From Rickettsiales bacterium (GTDB taxonomy: Bacteria > Pseudomonadota > Alphaproteobacteria > Rickettsiales > JANQQO01), in assembly GCA_028289305.1 (NCBI GenBank), contig JANQQO010000203.1, forward strand, positions 1-8,584: a stretch of 8,584 nucleotides of DNA, read 5' to 3'. A program made the position numbers and the translations under genes. The notes under the pieces were generated by a model, which was not told where the DNA came from, ran no database searches, and worked only from the letters and a program-made list of their open reading frames with translations. Position 1 is the first letter of the stretch. Each line of letters opens with the position of its first letter. This document shows, piece after piece, positions 5,331-8,584 of the stretch.

Positions 5331-5675
5331 CTAGTTTTTGCTTTCATCAATGCTTTTGATGAATCCTTGGGGGAGGGGTTGCAGCCCCTCCTCTTCCCGC
5401 CTTTTGGTAGCAATCCTAGCCTTCTCCCGCCACTCCGCATTTAGGCGATATTTACTAGGGTAACACGTTCTTCCATCGCGGTCTTGAGCGGGAAATATGA
5501 TGCGCTCGATCGGCCAGCCCTGTGCAACCAGGTCGCGCTTCTCAGCGGGTATATGGTTGGCGCCAACGATAGGCTCGAGCTCACGTACACCAATGCCTTC
5601 ATCGCCCGCGTCAACAAGCGCCTGAATAAACCTATCCTGACGCGGCGTTTTAATTAGGGGTAAGTTATTTTGCAT
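5331..5675 (-). CDS. Winged-helix-like DNA-binding protein of mobile elements
   Basis: A 114-aa protein, start chosen at 5675 because GGAGGGG lies just before this ATG; a longer in-frame reading upstream to 5723 lies inside the preceding gene. Residues 9-80 match a winged-helix pattern common in phages and islands: KTPRQDRFIQALVDAGDEG, then VRELEPIVGANHIPAEKRDLVAQGWPI, with the wing around PAQDRDGRTCYPSKYRL. A basic C-terminal tail (REKARIATKRREEEG) follows. The gene overlaps the AlpA-like gene by 11 bases, indicating translational coupling and a shared operon. It probably binds element DNA as a regulator or accessory replication factor; the partner is unknown. Confidence 0.75.
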   Translation of the reverse strand: MQNNLPLIKTPRQDRFIQALVDAGDEGIGVRELEPIVGANHIPAEKRDLVAQGWPIERIIFPAQDRDGRTCYPSKYRLNAEWREKARIATKRREEEGLQPLPQGFIKSIDESKN

Positions 5676-5877
5676 TTTCCCCTCCATTTTGTTTAGCGAC
5701 CCACTCGAAGAACTTGACCTCATCTATAAGAATTCGGCGCCCAATGCGCTTAATGACTCTGTTAAAGCCATTTGTGTCGGCGTGGAATACCAGATACCGA
5801 AGGCCACCAATCGGAGGGTGAGGGTGGTAGTCCGGCCATTTGGTGAGTGGGATTAAACGGTGTTTATTGTTTGTCAT
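5665..5877 (-). CDS. AlpA/excisionase-like small DNA-binding protein
   Basis: A 70-aa protein. ATG at 5877 is chosen because AAGGAG lies 7 bases upstream; an ATG eight codons further up (5901) has no such site. The core LTKWPDYHPHPPIGGLRYLVFHADTNGFNRVIKRIGRRILIDEVKFFEWV has the layout of MerR/AlpA-type helix-turn-helix proteins: a helix-turn-helix, the (R/K)RIGRR strand-turn and the ILIDEVKFFEWV wing and helix. In P4-like elements AlpA drives integrase expression or excision, and Xis proteins bend att DNA. Its place next to the integrase operon fits either role. It overlaps the next gene by 11 bases. Its ribosome site can pair with an upstream complementary sequence (5877-5934), suggesting translational control. 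Confidence 0.75.
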   Translation of the reverse strand: MTNNKHRLIPLTKWPDYHPHPPIGGLRYLVFHADTNGFNRVIKRIGRRILIDEVKFFEWVAKQNGGENAK

Positions 5878-5934
5878 TAGATGCTCCTTATTAAGGTACA
5901 AAATTCAGCGTTATTGCTGAACAAGGAGCACTAA
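5877..5934 (-). promoter_or_regulatory. Leader hairpin sequestering the AlpA-like ribosome site
   Basis: On the minus strand TTAG-TGCTCCTT (5923-5934) is complementary to AAGGAGCA-(T)-CTAA (5877-5889), twelve pairs with one bulge. The paired AAGGAG is the Shine-Dalgarno sequence of the AlpA-like gene. Between the arms TTCAGC-AATAAC-GCTGAA (5904-5921) forms a second hairpin. If transcription begins upstream of 5934 the ribosome site would be masked. As DNA the same dyad could be an operator. Confidence 0.5.
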
Positions 5935-6008
5935 ATCTTAGAAAGCAGTGTGAGAATAGACGCCGTAATTATGTTGGCGTTTTGATTAATTTTGCTAGGC
6001 TGTGGTGA

Positions 6009-6860
6009 TTAGTGTGCACTGATTTTCTTGGGCCGGCCAGATTGTTTCCACGAAGGGTTGGTTTTTGTTGCTGCCCGATCCCAGGCTCTATCAAATGCTC
6101 TGTGAGAAAGGTTTTTAAATTTTTTGAGCGCCTCATCGCGGTATTCTTTCTTTGCTTTTTGTTTGGCGCCATTCATAAGCAAAGCAAGCCATTCCTCGCA
6201 CGCAGTTTCGGCTTTGATAGTTGCCTGGATATTGTCACTCCCTTTATTTGATCGCATTGGCTTACGCGCGTTGATTTTGGCGATTAGCTTGCCGGGTAAA
6301 GGTATATTTTCTTCCTCAAGCAGTTGCACCAGCTCACTGACAGGGATTCTAGCATATCTGCTAAACTTACTACTTTTAAATAATATTGACCGCACCCTCT
6401 TTGCAGTATGATATGTGTCCTCACGTTCTAACGTATTAACTATTTCAGAGGGCAGGGGGGGCTTGCTCTCCACAATCAAAGTAACGAGCTCATCAAATGT
6501 CCATCCGTCTTGTTTGGCCCAATACTCATAATTGAAATATTCTAGCACCTCATCCGGAATCACTATGTCTTGAGTTTGTGCCCATTCTACAAAATCCCTA
6601 GGGGTTGTATAATACTCATTTGGGCCATGACCCTCTCCATCACAAAAGCGTACTATTAGCAACTCGCCGCGCCTAATTGCCTTTAAGGCCATTTTGTAGG
6701 TCCTGGAATTTATATTGTCTAGTAGTGGGCCATTAGAGAAGACGATAAAGAGTATCTCATCATTAATAACTGCCACAGCCTCATTTAACTCCCATTCTGC
6801 CTGCGTTATCCAGTGACCGGCACTCATTTCGTCATGTATCGTTTCATCATATAATGTCAC
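6009..6860 (-). CDS. Unknown mobile-element protein, co-translated with integrase
   Basis: A 283-aa protein with no recognised catalytic motif. The start is GTG at 6860, overlapping the integrase stop by 4 bases (GTGA), with AGAGGA 7 bases before it. The N-terminal part (residues 10-110) has AEWELNEAVAVINDE and RRGELLIVRFCDGEG, then YYTTPRDFVEWAQTQDIVIPDEV, a layout seen in accessory proteins of alphaproteobacterial islands. The C-terminal 60 residues are basic and read as a DNA-binding module: CEEWLALLM, KKEYRDEALKKFKNLSHRAFDRAWDRAA, ending SGRPKK. An in-frame ATG at 6827 is an alternative start. Coupling to the integrase suggests a role in recombination or its control, but function is unknown. 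Confidence 0.75.
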   Translation of the reverse strand: MTLYDETIHDEMSAGHWITQAEWELNEAVAVINDEILFIVFSNGPLLDNINSRTYKMALKAIRRGELLIVRFCDGEGHGPNEYYTTPRDFVEWAQTQDIVIPDEVLEYFNYEYWAKQDGWTFDELVTLIVESKPPLPSEIVNTLEREDTYHTAKRVRSILFKSSKFSRYARIPVSELVQLLEEENIPLPGKLIAKINARKPMRSNKGSDNIQATIKAETACEEWLALLMNGAKQKAKKEYRDEALKKFKNLSHRAFDRAWDRAATKTNPSWKQSGRPKKISAH

Positions 6861-7915
6861 CCAAATATCCTCTTATTCATATTTTCGACGACAGCGCTGG
6901 TATGTTTTTCGCTCAGATGCGCATAGCGCTTCACCATTTGCAGCGTTTTGTGGCCTAATATTTCTGCTATTTCGACGAGCGATGCCCCATTCATTGCCAG
7001 GTAGGATGCTGCGCTATGGCGTAAATCGTGGAAGCGAAAATCCTCTATTTCAGCGCGCTTGAGTGCAGTTTCCCAGGCGCTACGTATATCAATGGGTTTT
7101 CCTGTTTTAGTGCTGGCAAACACAAGGGCATTACGAATCTGCCTGACCTGTGCGTGCTTACGCATTAGCTCATATGCTAGCCCTTTAAGGGGCAGCGAGC
7201 GCCTTTCTCCATTTTTGGTGTTGTGGACGGTAATCAAGCCGCGTTTGAAATCTATGTCGTCCCAGCGTAGCTGTAGGATTTCATTTTTTCGTGCTCCCGT
7301 GCTTAACGCCAATATTACAATAAGGTAAAGAAGAGGGTTCTCGCTCTCTTTACAGGCCTCTAGAAGACGATAACGCTCGTCATCATCTAAAAATCTGACA
7401 CGTCCACGAGGTTCTTTAAGCTTGGTAATTCTTCGTACCGGGTTCTGTTCGATCCATTCCCATTCCTGGACGGCAACTGTAAAGACGTGCCCAAGTGCGG
7501 TAGTATAACGGTTGGCTGTAGAGGGGCTTATGCTTTTACCATAGTCGTTTATTCTTCCAATCAGGCTGTTTCGGTGCTCAGAAATAAGCGCAGGGGTGAC
7601 ATCGGCTAGGACATAACTCCCTATGCACTCTTTCCAGTATTTTAGATAATGTTGCTGATTCGCGGTGCTACTTTCCCGCAATTCCAGAACCTCTTTGGTA
7701 TATTTATTAATTAGCTCGGCAAGAGTGTGCTTTTTTGCCTTGGTAGTACGAAAGTGCCGCCCCTCCCGTATTGCAGCTTCTGTCTGCTGCGCCCATATAC
7801 CAGCATCTGTTTTGCGCTTGAAGGTGGCAGACTGAACAGGAAAGCCTTTCAAACGGACTTTTACCCGATATGAAATATCACCGCCCTTGGATATTCTCTT
7901 CTCAATATTCGCCAT
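6857..7915 (-). CDS. int: Tyrosine recombinase / phage-type integrase
   Basis: A 352-aa site-specific tyrosine recombinase that would integrate and excise the element at the tRNA-fMet att sites. The N-terminal domain begins with an arm-binding-like strand region (ISYRVKVRLKGFPVQSATFKRKTDA), followed by a core-binding SAM-like domain (about 62-165). The catalytic domain is complete: R209 in LSTGARKNEIL, K234 in HNTKNGERRSLPL, H296 and R299 in FRFHDLRHSAAS, H322 in ILGHKTLQMVKRY and nucleophile Y331. Length is normal. It lies about 600 bp from the right att repeat and is transcribed away from it. No clear Shine-Dalgarno sequence precedes the ATG, and no strong promoter is visible in 7916-8127. 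Read-through from the tRNA or the 38-aa gene is possible. Confidence 0.97.
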   Translation of the reverse strand: MANIEKRISKGGDISYRVKVRLKGFPVQSATFKRKTDAGIWAQQTEAAIREGRHFRTTKAKKHTLAELINKYTKEVLELRESSTANQQHYLKYWKECIGSYVLADVTPALISEHRNSLIGRINDYGKSISPSTANRYTTALGHVFTVAVQEWEWIEQNPVRRITKLKEPRGRVRFLDDDERYRLLEACKESENPLLYLIVILALSTGARKNEILQLRWDDIDFKRGLITVHNTKNGERRSLPLKGLAYELMRKHAQVRQIRNALVFASTKTGKPIDIRSAWETALKRAEIEDFRFHDLRHSAASYLAMNGASLVEIAEILGHKTLQMVKRYAHLSEKHTSAVVENMNKRIFG

Positions 7916-8039
7916 AGCGATAAACTAGAAGAAAGTAGGATAAATGGCAACATATTACAGCACTTCAGTGAAAAATACTTAGGAAAGAAAAGAATATTAA
8001 CTTATTTAACAGCAAATTAGGCTAGCACTCTGTTATTTG

Positions 8040-8056
8040 TGGGGCTTTTATGGGGC
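8040..8056 (+). promoter_or_regulatory. Putative integrase arm-type site pair, right inner
   Basis: TGGGGC occurs at 8040-8045 and 8051-8056, exactly 11 bp apart, reading TGGGGCTTTTA then TGGGGCAATAA. This is the same motif and spacing as the left pair (2716-2731) and right outer pair (8461-8476), in opposite orientation. It sits in the otherwise empty 7916-8127 stretch upstream of int, where integrase or excisionase binding could also control int transcription. Confidence 0.5.
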
Positions 8057-8127
8057 AATAATTTTTGAAAAGAATGTTTTTTTGCGTTATGTGTGGGTAA
8101 AGAGGTGGTACCTGCCGCCCCGAAGTC

Positions 8128-8244
8128 TTATTTACACTTCTTGGTTAATGACTTGGGCTTAGACCTCAGGTATCTTTTGACAGACACGGTCTTGGGCCCT
8201 GGTTTAGTGCCCGCCCTTTGAGGGCGGCATTTTACCTTTGCCAT
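8128..8244 (-). CDS. Tiny, very basic protein (38 aa), unknown function
   Basis: A 38-aa reading frame beginning MAKVKCRPQRAGTKPGPKT and ending KPKSLTKKCK. Roughly a third of residues are Lys or Arg and only one half-hydrophobic stretch (VSVKRYL) is present; Cys6 and Cys37 are near the ends. A good ribosome site (AAAGGAAA, 6 bases before the ATG at 8244) supports translation. The frame extends upstream to ATG 8331 (67 aa), with GGAG 7 bases before it, but that part covers several RNA hairpins and is less protein-like. The charge suggests nucleic-acid binding. It lies between the tRNA-fMet and int on the same strand, so it would be the first element gene transcribed by tRNA read-through. No function recognised. 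Confidence 0.55.
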   Translation of the reverse strand: MAKVKCRPQRAGTKPGPKTVSVKRYLRSKPKSLTKKCK

Positions 8245-8399
8245 ATATTTCCTTTCTGTGAAATTGTGGGAATAAGGCCCCACGTCCCGACAGGCGTTAT
8301 GCGCTGTCAGCATTAACCAGCGCCTTGCCATAGAGTTCTCCAGAAAGAAGCGGCAGATACCTAAGGATCTACCTGTTCCCAGATATATCCCTAGGTTCG
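8245..8399 (-). promoter_or_regulatory. Structured leader upstream of the 38-aa gene
   Basis: Three hairpins can be drawn on the minus strand: GGTAGATCC with GG-T-ATCTGCC (8352-8373, loop TTA, one bulged T), GCGCTG with CAGCGC (8301-8323, 11-base loop) and GTGGG with CCCAC (8266-8283, 8-base loop). The second can instead pair AGGCG with a downstream CGCCT, giving an alternative fold. The leader ends in the ribosome site of the 38-aa gene. It could be a cis-regulatory RNA or part of a small RNA; I do not recognise a known riboswitch. Confidence 0.35.
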
Positions 8400-8427
8400 T
8401 ATATAGTGTTGTAATTTGTCGCTGCAA
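8400..8427 (-). promoter_or_regulatory. Weak sigma70-like promoter for the 38-aa gene
   Basis: On the minus strand TTGCAG (8422-8427) is followed after 16 bases by TATATA (8400-8405), four and five matches to consensus. Transcription would start near 8393, giving a leader of about 150 bases before the ATG at 8244. AT-rich sequence makes chance matches common. Confidence 0.35.
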
Positions 8428-8460
8428 GTTATGGTTTGCTATAATTTTTAGACTTATAGT

Positions 8461-8476
8461 GCCCCACTATTGCCCC
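8461..8476 (-). promoter_or_regulatory. Putative integrase arm-type site pair, right outer
   Basis: On the minus strand CGGGGCAATAG is followed by TGGGGCACTAT, so the two GGGGC cores (8472-8476 and 8461-8465) are 11 bp apart. The ATTGCCCC octamer at 8469-8476 is identical to the one at 2713-2720 by the other end and to 8052-8059 on the opposite strand. It lies about 45 bp from the right core repeat, a normal distance for an attR arm site. Confidence 0.5.
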
Positions 8477-8521
8477 GCATAGTTAAGGTTAGGCAATGTC
8501 GTCTGCGTAAATATGCTTTCC

Positions 8522-8584
<63 letters not shown>

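Noticed and set aside
5941..6000. ACGCC/GGCGT hairpin near 5960-5980 as a terminator after the 283-aa gene
   Set aside because: The stem is only five pairs with an 11-base loop, and no T run follows on the minus strand.
6012..6411. Two plus-strand frames of 79 and 95 aa
   Set aside because: They are antisense shadows of the 283-aa gene, which has a ribosome site and sensible protein composition.
8245..8331. Longer 67-aa version of the 38-aa protein starting at 8331
   Set aside because: A GGAG precedes it, but the extra part covers strong hairpins and a better ribosome site sits before 8244; kept only as an alternative start.

Overview
The window most likely comes from an alphaproteobacterium of moderate GC. 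The best evidence is the partial tRNA on the minus strand at the right edge: its CAU anticodon loop sits on an AGG/CCU stem and its 3' half reads like the alphaproteobacterial initiator tRNA-fMet. The genus cannot be read from the sequence. The chromosomal backbone on the left (1-2546) holds the end of an RND multidrug efflux pump gene, a complete rarA (replication-associated recombination ATPase) and, convergent with it, a YhbS-like GNAT acetyltransferase.

Positions 2547-8570 look like one integrated element of about 5,975 bp inserted in the 3' half of the tRNA-fMet gene. A perfect 49-bp direct repeat (2547-2595 and 8522-8570) runs from the anticodon loop to four bases past CCA. The right copy belongs to the working tRNA; the left copy is a displaced 3' fragment ten bases from the GNAT start codon. 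Both ends also carry paired GGGGC-type motifs exactly 11 bp apart, which look like arm-type sites for the element's own tyrosine recombinase.

All element genes except one run on the minus strand, away from the tRNA. In transcription order they are: a 38-aa very basic protein with a structured leader; a tyrosine recombinase with all catalytic residues; a 283-aa unknown protein overlapping it by 4 nt; a small AlpA/excisionase-like protein; a winged-helix-like protein overlapping that by 11 nt; a replication-initiator-like helix-turn-helix protein followed by three iteron-like repeats; an MGGPGSGN-type zinc-ribbon protein; and two small exported proteins. A plus-strand XRE repressor-like gene is divergent from one exported-protein gene, with two palindromes in the shared promoter region. 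The layout (integrase, AlpA, DNA-binding proteins, candidate origin, regulated cargo) resembles a small integrative or satellite-type element with no visible structural or conjugation genes.

Two element genes appear frameshifted. The exported-protein gene at 3250-3609 continues in another frame to 3122, and the zinc-ribbon gene at 4068-4574 continues to 3947 after an A7 run. They are decaying genes, recoding or phase-variation sites, or indel errors in the sequence. These hidden tails explain stretches that would otherwise look intergenic.
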